A stretch of 6,065 bases of DNA from Gammaproteobacteria bacterium. Lineage in GTDB: Bacteria > Pseudomonadota > Gammaproteobacteria > Pseudomonadales > Pseudohongiellaceae. The notes beneath the pieces are model-generated. The model was not told the origin of the DNA. It did not search any database and worked only from the letters and a program-made list of their open reading frames with translations. The stretch is taken from NCBI GenBank assembly GCA_016762975.1, contig JAESUV010000214.1:12607-18671 (forward strand), read 5' to 3'. A program made the translations under genes and the position numbers. Positions within the stretch are counted from its first letter, which is position 1. Each line of letters starts with the position of its first letter. Positions 1-6,043 of this stretch are shown piece after piece.

Positions 1-662
1 CCAAGTAGACGCGCTAGTGTGCCGCCCTTATTCCAAATCGGCGTCCTTACCGTGCCGGGATGAAAGGAACTAACAACCACATTTTTGCCGGCGAGGCGAT
101 GCTGCAATTCCCGAGCAGCCAATAGATTCATCAGTTTCGAACGACCGTAGGCCTTCAAGGTGCCATAGCCTTGTGTTAGTCCTAGGTCATCGAAATTTAA
201 GGCGCTATTGAAATGCCCGTAAGAACTAGTAAAAATGATTCGCGCTAGGTCTTCATTTGCCGCATTCAGAATTGCCGGCAACAATTTCTTGGTCAACAGC
301 AAGCTACTCAGATGATTACTCACGAACGTGGTTTCAAAGCCTTCAATCGTCACTGTCCTGCTGCCGTTCGCTCCCCCGGCGTTATTACAGAGCACATCGA
401 TCTTAGGAAAATCTCGAAGTAAATTATCAGCCATCTCGCTTACGCTCGCCAAGGAGCTGAAATCTGCTAGATAGAGGCTAATATTCTCATTGCCTGTAGT
501 CGCAATTATCTCTGCAACCGCCTCACGCCCCCGTTGTCCATTACGGCAAACCAATGCGACGTTCGCTCCCAAACACGCAAAGCGCCGTGCCGAAAAAAAA
601 CCAATACCACTGTTCGCTCCCGTTACTACATAATTTTTCCCACTCAATACTTCTTGGGTCAT
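1..662 (-). CDS. Short-chain dehydrogenase/reductase, retinol-dehydrogenase-like (3' end outside window)
   Basis: Translating the minus strand from the ATG at 662-660 gives 220 codons without a stop before the window edge, so the C-terminus (probably about 80-100 residues) is missing. The protein is an NAD(P)H-dependent oxidoreductase of the classical SDR fold. Visible motifs are the Rossmann cofactor loop TGANSGIG (residues 14-21), a CRN after the second strand (39-41) that in related families favours NADP(H), D67 in ADFSSLASV, NNAG (93-96), and the catalytic set N116, S146/S147, Y172 and K176 (YGRSK). The sequence FHPGTVRT (200-207) is the usual motif after the active site. Spacing matches the retinol dehydrogenase/WWOX/protochlorophyllide-reductase-like branch. 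The substrate cannot be inferred; SDRs of this type act on alcohols, aldehydes or ketones. A purine-rich GTAGAGAAA lies just upstream of the ATG as a weak ribosome binding site. The gene is divergent from the AhpD-like gene. Family assignment is firm, specificity unknown. Confidence 0.93.
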   Translation of the reverse strand, partial: MTQEVLSGKNYVVTGANSGIGFFSARRFACLGANVALVCRNGQRGREAVAEIIATTGNENISLYLADFSSLASVSEMADNLLRDFPKIDVLCNNAGGANGSRTVTIEGFETTFVSNHLSSLLLTKKLLPAILNAANEDLARIIFTSSYGHFNSALNFDDLGLTQGYGTLKAYGRSKLMNLLAARELQHRLAGKNVVVSSFHPGTVRTPIWNKGGTLARLL

Positions 663-897
663 TTAGGTTTCTCTACGTCTCTCTAGTTTACGATTCCCAA
701 ATATTACACTGAAATCGCCGCGACCCGCTCTTTCTAAAATTTCTACAGCATATGACAATCAGCAGATCCCGTTCCTCTGAGCCACTTCAGCTTATGTCTA
801 ACGAATAGTCACTTTTCCAATAGGCGGCAGCATCTTGTACTATTGCTCTACACTACGAAACCACCCCATTACCGAACAAAACTACCGAGTCCATCCT
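663..897. other. Divergent intergenic region between the SDR and AhpD-like genes
   Basis: This 235-bp gap must hold the promoters for both divergent genes. For the SDR, the minus-strand sequence TGTAATATT (707-699) resembles an extended -10 element about 35 bases before the ATG, but there is no convincing -35 box. For the plus-strand gene, TAAAAT at 735-740 matches five of six -10 consensus bases, again without a good -35. No strong inverted repeat or terminator was seen. Part of the gap (835-897) is an in-frame extension of the downstream gene from a TTG codon, discussed in that entry. Confidence 0.4.
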
Positions 898-1479
898 ATG
901 AGCAATACAGCAATAAGCAGATTTAAAGTCCCCGAACTCGACGAGTTACCCGAGGATATAAGACAGCGCATCCTGGCCGTTCAGGAGAAAGCTGGCTTCA
1001 TTCCAAACATATTTCTCGCCCTCGCTCATAGGCCCGCTGAGTTTCGCGCCTTCTTCAGCTATCACGACGCACTCATGGAGAAATCCGAGGGCCTTACCAA
1101 AGCTGAACGTGAAATGATCGTGGTGGCAACCTCAGGAATCAACCAATGTATCTATTGTGTCGTTGCTCACGGGGCCATCCTGCGCATTCGCGAGAAGAAC
1201 CCGCTCATCGCCGATCAGCTTGCGACTAACTATCGAAAGGCTGACATAACGGCGAAGCAAAGCCTGATGCTAGATTTCGCAGTCAAAATATCACAGCAAG
1301 CCAACGAAATCCGTGAATCGGATATTCAGAACTTGCGCGAGAATGGGTTCGCTATGGAAGAAATCTGGGACATAGGCTCTATCGCTGCCCTATTCGCTCT
1401 ATCCAATCGTCTCGCCAATATGGCGGATATTAAGCCAAATCCCCAGTTCTACAGCATGGGCAGAAGTGAAATCGACTAG
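898..1479 (+). CDS. AhpD-like / carboxymuconolactone decarboxylase-fold peroxidase-related protein
   Basis: This gene encodes 193 residues from the ATG at 898. The centre carries the AhpD-type redox site: E72, then NQCIYCVVAHG with C84, C87 and H91. The E-to-C spacing of 12 and C-to-H spacing of 7 equal those of mycobacterial AhpD, where the two cysteines and the relayed Glu/His reduce hydroperoxides through a disulfide cycle. Length, the N-terminal GFIPNIFLALAHRP (33-46) and the C-terminal FALSNRLANM (166-175) fit the 'uncharacterized peroxidase-related enzyme' branch of the CMD superfamily, probably a cytoplasmic oligomer. The frame stays open upstream to a TTG at 835 preceded by AGGCGG, which would add 21 residues. 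I prefer 898 because the extension (MYYCSTLRNH...) does not look like family sequence, although the ATG has only a weak GAG upstream. It is divergent from the SDR; a 155-bp gap separates it from the next gene, so co-transcription is uncertain. Physiological substrate unknown. Confidence 0.9.
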   Translation: MSNTAISRFKVPELDELPEDIRQRILAVQEKAGFIPNIFLALAHRPAEFRAFFSYHDALMEKSEGLTKAEREMIVVATSGINQCIYCVVAHGAILRIREKNPLIADQLATNYRKADITAKQSLMLDFAVKISQQANEIRESDIQNLRENGFAMEEIWDIGSIAALFALSNRLANMADIKPNPQFYSMGRSEID

Positions 1480-1559
1480 CAATCAGTAACTAGGTACTAA
1501 ACTTGATCATTTAAATCCCGTTTGTACCCATGTTTTTCTTTCCCTGTTACCTAGCAAAT

Positions 1560-1573
1560 TGTAGTCTTCTACA
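1560..1573 (+). repeat. Small perfect hairpin in the gap before the MBL-CNB gene
   Basis: TGTAG (1560-1564) and CTACA (1569-1573) form a 5-bp stem with a TCTT loop. It lies 80 bases after the stop of the AhpD-like gene. No T-tract follows, so it is not a convincing intrinsic terminator. The stem is short enough to arise by chance. Confidence 0.2.
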
Positions 1574-1594
1574 GTTAAGCGCTAGTAGTTAGAC

Positions 1595-1606
1595 TTGTGA
1601 ACACAA
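1595..1606. promoter_or_regulatory. Candidate operator palindrome TTGTGAACACAA before the MBL-CNB gene
   Basis: TTGTG (1595-1599) and CACAA (1602-1606) are a perfect 5-bp inverted repeat around AA, centred about 34 bases before the ATG at 1635. Between it and the gene, AATAAT (1614-1619) matches five of six -10 bases, with TAGACT (1590-1595) 18 bases upstream as a poor -35. That arrangement would place the palindrome inside the promoter spacer, where a bound repressor would block it. The start would then lie only about 8 bases before the ATG, which is unusually short. The palindrome is seen directly; its role is inference. Confidence 0.25.
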
Positions 1607-1634
1607 TAACCTGAATAATCAATAGGTACTGGTA

Positions 1635-3836
1635 ATGGCTATTAAAAACCCCCACATTACTGCCAATGCTTACAACGGCAACAGCACCCAAATTCAACCC
1701 TCTATGGGCAGTCGTCTGTATGAAGACGATTCAGGTACTATCTTGCTGGGCCAGCCACCGGAAGTACTCAAGGGCCTGCTACAGCACGGTATTAGCAACT
1801 TTGACACCCTCGTCCTTCCTGATGTGAAAGAAAAGAGTGGCTCGCTGATGAATAGCCTCGAGTTTCCACTGTACTTTTTCCTATTCGTTAGCAAGGGTCT
1901 TGAACAGGGCCGCAGGCTGAACCTAGTCGGTGAGCCGGTAGATATTAGCCATGCCTTGCGCCTATTACGTATCACCTTATTCGGACCAACCCGAGACGAG
2001 TTAGTAGGCTGGCAGACAGACCCTGCCGTCGCCGACGAATGGCTCGCAGCCAGCAAAGAGCTTGCCCTTAAAGACAAATATGGCGAGATCATACCGGTCC
2101 AAGACTTCTTTAATATCCTGCCATTCAAAGACGGTTGGGTGAAAGTAGGCGAGCAAACCATTGTCCACGTCGATACTGATGTATTCGATATTAACTCCAG
2201 CGGCGGCATGGTCAGGATTGATCTGAACGAAGATACAAGCATTCAACCGCCCTACAAGGTCGAACCGGACTATGTGCCCGGTGGATTGGTTAAGATGGGT
2301 ATTGAGGTGCTAGGTGGCGCATCAGGCTTCACCCCTACAGAACCCTGCACAGGCCTCGCGTTCTGCTACAACGGCGAATACCTACTAATCGACGCAATTC
2401 CCTTTCTTGATCAACATTTGTTCGCCCGCGGCATCTCGAAAAATCAGGTCGCTGCGGTATTTCTTACCCATTTACACGATGACCATTCATCACTATTCCC
2501 CTTGATGCTGATGCCTCACCGCGTCGATCTCATTACGACACGTGAGATCTTCAATATGGCGATGGACAAGATCTCCTGCGGTATTGGCTGGACACTCGGC
2601 GCAGTATGCGAGCACTTTAATTTGGTCGAGGTGACCCTAGGAGAACGGCTAAATTATTTCGGCTTGACCATCGAGCCACATGTAACCGTCCATAGCATTC
2701 CCACGATAGGCGCGACGTTTTCAACAGTAAATAAGGGCATTGAAAAAAAAATCTGTGTGATAGGCGACAATCACTCAATGAGCGCCATCGGTGAAATGAC
2801 AGAACGTGGCCTGGTTAGAGAAAGCACAATTAAGAATCTAAAACGCTTGTATTCCGATAGGTTTGCATTGCTCGTAGCCGATGGTGGCGCTGGCGCGATT
2901 CATGGCGACCCCGCAGATGCAATTCATTCCGCATCCGACCGTGTCGTCTTCGTTCATGTTGAAGAATTAGCGAATGAATTCAATACAACATTTTCATTAG
3001 CAACCTCCGGCAAACGCTACACAATCCTAGACGGCGATCCTGCTATTTATACCTCGCAGATAAATCATTACCTCACCGAATGGTTGGGACGGCCCTTTCC
3101 GAACAGATGGATGCGCAGCTTATTGGCCGAGGAAGAAATTCGCCGCTATAACGCTGATGACGTAATTTTGGTTCAAGATGCGACCACGCGCGGCTATGTC
3201 TATCTAATACTGACCGGCTACTGCGATGTAGTAAGACACGATGGTGTAAGGCTAACTAAAGATGCCGAGCTTCAGGCCGGCGACGTACTCGGTGAGATGG
3301 CAGTGATAACCGGCAGTGGAACGCGCAATGCCAGCGTCATAGCCAAGACCCCCGTCACCCTCTGCGTCTTCTCTGAAGAAACGTTCAAATCATTCATCGT
3401 TGGCGAAGGGTTTCAAGACAAGTTATTGCAACAATGGTCACTACGACCCGCTATTGCTAGGCAACCTCAGTTCGCCAACATGACATCAACAGTCCTAGAG
3501 AAATTGTGCCAAGTTGCCGAATCTCTGACCTTGCATGAAGGCGACAGTTACGAATTATCAGAATACACATGGTGTTTACTGGCCGAGGGTGAGGCATCGC
3601 TGAATGGTAAAAGCATGTACCGCACTGAAGACTATGGCGCTAGGCCATTTACCGAACCGGATAGTGGTCTAATTGTTAGCAAGAAAGGCTGTACACTAAT
3701 ATTGTTTGATGCCAGACAGCTGGACCGGCTGCGCATGAGAGCACCGCAGCTGAATTACTGTCTACGAAAAATCCGCAGCAAAGAACTCAATAACCAAGCT
3801 CCCTGGATTTTGGGTTCGGTTGATATCAACAATTAG
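1635..3836 (+). CDS. Metallo-beta-lactamase-fold protein with C-terminal cyclic-nucleotide-binding domain(s)
   Basis: This is a 733-residue protein with no signal peptide or membrane segment, so probably cytoplasmic. AGG at 1624-1626, eight bases before the ATG, supports the start. Residues 246-450 form an MBL domain: D253 in LLIDA, the metal motif THLHDDH (H279, H281, D283, H284), a third His at 349 or 353, the bridging D377 in VIGDNH, and a last His near 441 (FVHVEE). Another His, H423, lies in GGAGAIHGDP. All positions needed for a two-metal site are present. Residues about 494-590 are a CNB domain with the phosphate-binding cassette GEMAVITGSGTRNAS, where E554 and R564 occupy the ribose- and phosphate-contacting positions. 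Residues about 598-712 look like a second CNB beta-roll lacking that cassette. Residues 33-197 resemble a degenerate MBL core. A cyclic-nucleotide-gated hydrolase (phosphodiesterase, for instance) or a diiron redox sensor like the ODP proteins of chemotaxis systems are both possible. Domain calls are firm; the reaction is unknown. It converges on a receiver gene. Confidence 0.9.
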   Translation: MAIKNPHITANAYNGNSTQIQPSMGSRLYEDDSGTILLGQPPEVLKGLLQHGISNFDTLVLPDVKEKSGSLMNSLEFPLYFFLFVSKGLEQGRRLNLVGEPVDISHALRLLRITLFGPTRDELVGWQTDPAVADEWLAASKELALKDKYGEIIPVQDFFNILPFKDGWVKVGEQTIVHVDTDVFDINSSGGMVRIDLNEDTSIQPPYKVEPDYVPGGLVKMGIEVLGGASGFTPTEPCTGLAFCYNGEYLLIDAIPFLDQHLFARGISKNQVAAVFLTHLHDDHSSLFPLMLMPHRVDLITTREIFNMAMDKISCGIGWTLGAVCEHFNLVEVTLGERLNYFGLTIEPHVTVHSIPTIGATFSTVNKGIEKKICVIGDNHSMSAIGEMTERGLVRESTIKNLKRLYSDRFALLVADGGAGAIHGDPADAIHSASDRVVFVHVEELANEFNTTFSLATSGKRYTILDGDPAIYTSQINHYLTEWLGRPFPNRWMRSLLAEEEIRRYNADDVILVQDATTRGYVYLILTGYCDVVRHDGVRLTKDAELQAGDVLGEMAVITGSGTRNASVIAKTPVTLCVFSEETFKSFIVGEGFQDKLLQQWSLRPAIARQPQFANMTSTVLEKLCQVAESLTLHEGDSYELSEYTWCLLAEGEASLNGKSMYRTEDYGARPFTEPDSGLIVSKKGCTLILFDARQLDRLRMRAPQLNYCLRKIRSKELNNQAPWILGSVDINN

Positions 3837-3855
3837 AATTTGCACTTAATCGACC

Positions 3856-3891
3856 TCGATCAGCGCCTCAGCTTAAGTAGGAACTGATCGA
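3856..3891. repeat. Inverted repeat at the convergent 3' ends, rich in GATC
   Basis: TCGATCAG (3856-3863) and CTGATCGA (3884-3891) are a perfect 8-bp inverted repeat with a 20-base loop. Inside it, CCT (3866-3868) could pair with AGG (3879-3881). A second partner, GATCGAG (3899-3905), could pair with CTCGATC (3855-3861), giving an alternative stem. The right part is coding sequence for the receiver's C-terminus (SIDRIDQ). No T-tract follows on either strand, so this is at best a weak structured 3' end for the two converging transcripts, not a canonical terminator. Four GATC sites (3858, 3886, 3895, 3899) fall within 45 bases. Confidence 0.4.
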
Positions 3892-4288
3892 TGCGATCGA
3901 TCGAGAACGGCTTGGAAAAACTGCCGACTACGTTTAGGTTCATTTCTCTACCAATGGTCTTCGTGATTTCTACCTTTTCTTTACCCATACCGCTAATTAA
4001 GACAATCATCGCACGACTTTCGATGCCCGACAGGAAATTGAAGACCGCGAGGCCATCGTAGCCCTTCTCTGACATATCCATGTCCTTATCGAGGCCCAAA
4101 TCCAAATCTAGAAAGATTAGATCTGGCTCAAACTTCCTATAAGCATCCTTTAGTTCTTTGAAATCGTTCACGGATACCACATCATAGCCAGCGATCCTCG
4201 CAAGCTCCTCTATGAGGTCGGTAAACTCTTTGTTGTCATCAATGACTAACAATTTTCGAAATTGATGGCTTACTGAGTCACTATCCAT
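3860..4288 (-). CDS. Stand-alone response-regulator receiver (CheY-like) protein
   Basis: The gene encodes 142 residues, essentially one REC domain with no DNA-binding or enzymatic output. Residues 13-19 (LLVIDDN) give the acidic pair D17/D18. D61 in FLDLDL is the phosphoacceptor, S99 in LISG takes the Thr/Ser switch position, and K126 in SKPF is the conserved lysine, so it should be phosphorylatable. The segment from D61 to the conserved DG (D78, G79) is about ten residues longer than in typical receivers and acidic (DLGLDKDMDMSEKGYDG), an insertion right beside the active site. The ATG has a good ribosome binding site (GAAGG, 4300-4296, spacing 7). No histidine kinase is in the window, so the phosphodonor is unknown. 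Its 3' end faces the MBL-CNB gene across 23 bp, which suggests but does not prove a shared pathway. It could be a CheY/SpoIIAB-like adaptor, a phosphorelay intermediate or a protein-protein switch. Confidence 0.95.
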   Translation of the reverse strand: MDSDSVSHQFRKLLVIDDNKEFTDLIEELARIAGYDVVSVNDFKELKDAYRKFEPDLIFLDLDLGLDKDMDMSEKGYDGLAVFNFLSGIESRAMIVLISGMGKEKVEITKTIGREMNLNVVGSFSKPFSIDRIDQFLLKLRR

Positions 4289-4541
4289 ACTGCAACCTTC
4301 TGTTTCCTGTACCTTCCCTAAGCTGGGAAGCTTGGTTAGAGATTATAGCGTCTGAATCGAATCTAGCATCACTTCTGACGTGCTCTAAATGAGAAGTATT
4401 CCTTCGCTTCCCATCATCAAGGAATTCTTCTTGCCGAATTGGAAACGTCGCTACATTTGCGTCACCAAAAGCCCTCGACGGAATAACAAAATGCTGACCT
4501 ACACGCATGCCCCTACGCACCCTGGTGCCGATATTCCCCAT
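4281..4541 (-). CDS. Doubtful small ORF upstream of and overlapping the receiver gene
   Basis: From the ATG at 4541-4539 this frame encodes 86 residues, ending in a TAG that overlaps the receiver start by 8 bases. GAAGGGGAG (4560-4552), ten bases upstream, is a strong Shine-Dalgarno match, and the short overlap is the kind seen in translationally coupled genes. The frame stays open further to a TTG at 4673, giving 130 residues without a visible ribosome binding site. Against it: I recognise no family, the product is hydrophilic and arginine-rich (MGNIGTRVRRGMRVG at its start) with several AGG codons, and a TATAAT element lies inside it just ahead of the receiver. The segment around NLSMGNIGTRVRRGMRVG faintly recalls PilZ-type sequences but lacks the RxxxR motif, so I do not assign it. 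It is more likely non-coding leader DNA than a gene. Confidence 0.2.
   Translation of the reverse strand: MGNIGTRVRRGMRVGQHFVIPSRAFGDANVATFPIRQEEFLDDGKRRNTSHLEHVRSDARFDSDAIISNQASQLREGTGNRRLQYG
4313..4333 (-). other. Two mutually exclusive hairpins in the receiver mRNA leader
   Basis: CTTCCC (4313-4318) and GGGAAG (4325-4330) pair as a 6-bp stem with a 6-base loop. AAGCT (4320-4324) and AGCTT (4329-4333) pair as a 5-bp stem with a 4-base loop. The arms overlap, so only one can form at a time. Both lie between the candidate -10 element and the receiver's ribosome binding site. The pairing is seen directly; a regulatory role is speculation. Confidence 0.25.
4342..4347 (-). promoter_or_regulatory. 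Candidate -10 element (TATAAT) for the receiver gene
   Basis: The minus strand reads TATAAT at 4347-4342, a perfect sigma-70-type -10 hexamer. Transcription would begin near 4335 and give a leader of about 46 bases before the ATG at 4288, with the GAAGG ribosome binding site in it. The -35 position (GATGCT at 17-base spacing) matches poorly and there is no TGn extension, so the promoter may be weak or activator-dependent. Confidence 0.4.
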
Positions 4542-4679
4542 GCTTAAATTACTCCCCTTCAATTCTACAAATACTGCATCAATCAGCCCTAGGGTTACGG
4601 ATAGTTGGCTGGAAACTGTTATCCAATGCGGCAAATAGTGATAGGCTCCTAAGCATTCAACAATAGATGCCAATTTAGC

Positions 4680-6032
4680 ATGAATTATTCGAGATACATC
4701 GGCACCCTATCCACCTCAATTTTATTGGCGCTAGTACTTGCCTCTGGCAACCTCTTTGCTGACGAGTTGAGTGAGAAAATACTCAGCTTACGAGAGCGGG
4801 CCGTCGTCGAAAACAAGGTTCTGAAAGAACGTTTAGACAGCTTAATACCCCAGCTAATGCAGCGAGAAGGCATAGATGCATGGGTGTTGATTGCCAGAGA
4901 ATATAATGAGGACCCCGTTCTAAAGACAATGCTGCCAGCAACCTGGCTCAATGCACGCAGAAGGACGGTGCTATTGTTTATCGATCACGGCGACTCGCGA
5001 GGGGTCGAGCGATTTGCTGTTGCACGTTACGCCGTGGGCGAACTATTCCCAGGAGTATGGGAACCAGAGGAACAACCAAATCAGTACCAGCGAATCGCCG
5101 AACTGCTGAGCGAGTTCAATCCAAGCAAAATAGCTCTGAATTTTTCCACTACTTATGCCCTCGCCGATGGCCTTACTTATTCAGAATGGAGGAGCTTCAG
5201 TGCTGCACTTCCTCGCGACTTGCAGGACAGGGTCGTGTCTGCCGAAAACCTCGCCGTAGGCTGGCTGGAAACGCGAACGGCGTCTGAGATGGAAATTTAT
5301 AAAGACGTAATGACAATTGCGCACGAGATTATAGCTGAAGGCTTTGCAACTGCTGTTGAGCCCGGCGAGACCACTGTAGAGGATCTTATTTGGTGGTACC
5401 GTCAACGAGTAAGTAACCTAGGTTTGAGTACTTGGTTTCATACAGGGATCGAATTAATGCGATCTGATGCCTCGCAATTAGCCATCGGTGACATTCCGAA
5501 TAGCAAAAATATCTTTCATAAAGGAGACCTGATTCACATTGATTTCGGCATCAGTTATCTAAACTTGCAGACAGACACGCAGCAGAACGCCTACATATTG
5601 AAGGACAACGAAACAACTGCGCCGGACTACCTTGTTCAGGCCTTGCACAAAGGCAATGCACTGCAAGACATTCTTACCGACAACTTTCAGCTAGGTCGTA
5701 CCGGCAACGAGATTCTGCGCCGTACCAGAGAACAAGCAATAAGCGCCGGAATTGAACCCATTATTTATACGCACCCGATCGGCCTACATGGTCATGCGGC
5801 AGGCACCACTATCGGCATGTGGGACAAACAGGACGGCGTACCGGGCTCCGGAGACTACGCACTGAATGCCAATACGGCCTATTCAATCGAATTAACAGCG
5901 CTCGTCGACGTGCCGGAATGGAGCCGCGCCCCTCTATCGATAAAACTTGAGGAAGACGGGTTTTATGACGGGTCGAAATTCGAGTATATTCAACCTAGAC
6001 AGACTGAATACCATATTATTCAAGCAGACTGA
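4680..6032 (+). CDS. Secreted M24 family metallopeptidase (Xaa-Pro aminopeptidase/prolidase-like)
   Basis: This is a complete 450-residue protein. Residues 1-27 are a Sec signal peptide: a short positive N-region, a hydrophobic core (ILLALVLA, 14-21) and a likely cleavage after NLFA (A27), so the enzyme should act in the periplasm or outside the cell. Residues about 35-195 are the creatinase-type N-terminal domain. The C-terminal 'pita-bread' domain shows the five-ligand dimetal site of the family: D288 in HIDFG, D299 eleven residues on in TDTQQ, a His in THPIGLHGHAAG (H370 most likely, with H365 and H372 close by), E404 in SIELTA, and E424 in KLEEDG. Enzymes of this family remove N-terminal residues before proline or split X-Pro dipeptides; exact specificity is unknown. 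The ATG is chosen because it gives the signal peptide, although no Shine-Dalgarno is visible. It is followed after 22 bases by another gene start, so it may lead an operon. Confidence 0.94.
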   Translation: MNYSRYIGTLSTSILLALVLASGNLFADELSEKILSLRERAVVENKVLKERLDSLIPQLMQREGIDAWVLIAREYNEDPVLKTMLPATWLNARRRTVLLFIDHGDSRGVERFAVARYAVGELFPGVWEPEEQPNQYQRIAELLSEFNPSKIALNFSTTYALADGLTYSEWRSFSAALPRDLQDRVVSAENLAVGWLETRTASEMEIYKDVMTIAHEIIAEGFATAVEPGETTVEDLIWWYRQRVSNLGLSTWFHTGIELMRSDASQLAIGDIPNSKNIFHKGDLIHIDFGISYLNLQTDTQQNAYILKDNETTAPDYLVQALHKGNALQDILTDNFQLGRTGNEILRRTREQAISAGIEPIIYTHPIGLHGHAAGTTIGMWDKQDGVPGSGDYALNANTAYSIELTALVDVPEWSRAPLSIKLEEDGFYDGSKFEYIQPRQTEYHIIQAD

Positions 6033-6043
6033 CCAATAAAAAT

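Larger units (their letters stand above)
4289..4679. other. 391-bp region between the divergent receiver and M24 peptidase genes
   Basis: No confidently coding gene is present. It must contain the upstream control regions of two divergent genes. On the receiver side there are a perfect -10 hexamer and leader hairpins, listed separately, and a doubtful 86-codon ORF. A 52-codon plus-strand ORF at about 4390-4548 has no ribosome binding site and no recognisable features. On the peptidase side I find no good paired -35/-10 sequence and no Shine-Dalgarno before the ATG at 4680. No tRNA, riboswitch or long repeat was recognised. Confidence 0.5.

Noticed and set aside
835..897. TTG start at 835 giving a 21-residue N-terminal extension of the AhpD-like protein
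   Set aside because: AGGCGG lies upstream at a suitable distance, but the added residues do not resemble the family's N-terminus and the ATG at 898 gives the usual family length. Kept as an alternative in the gene entry.
741..1458. Repeated 11-mer TTCTACAGCAT at 741 and 1448
   Set aside because: One copy is ordinary coding sequence; the match is short with no extension, so chance is the simplest explanation.
1490..1554. 7-bp inverted repeat CTAGGTA/TACCTAG with a 51-base spacer
   Set aside because: It is too short and too widely spaced to support a terminator or operator.
1476..1585. Cluster of four CTAG tetramers, one within a TrpR-operator-like TAACTAGGTAC
   Set aside because: CTAG is common across the whole window (for example near 12, 181, 227 and 244), so the cluster is not special, and the operator resemblance is partial.
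1694..2246. Two minus-strand ORFs inside the MBL-CNB gene
   Set aside because: They lie wholly within a gene with clear domains on the other strand, and their products have no recognisable features.
4390..4548. 52-codon plus-strand ORF in the receiver/peptidase gap
   Set aside because: It has no ribosome binding site, no recognisable motif and no coupling to the peptidase gene.
4685..5405. Minus- and plus-strand ORFs inside the M24 peptidase gene
   Set aside because: They are shadow frames of a gene with a signal peptide and complete active site.
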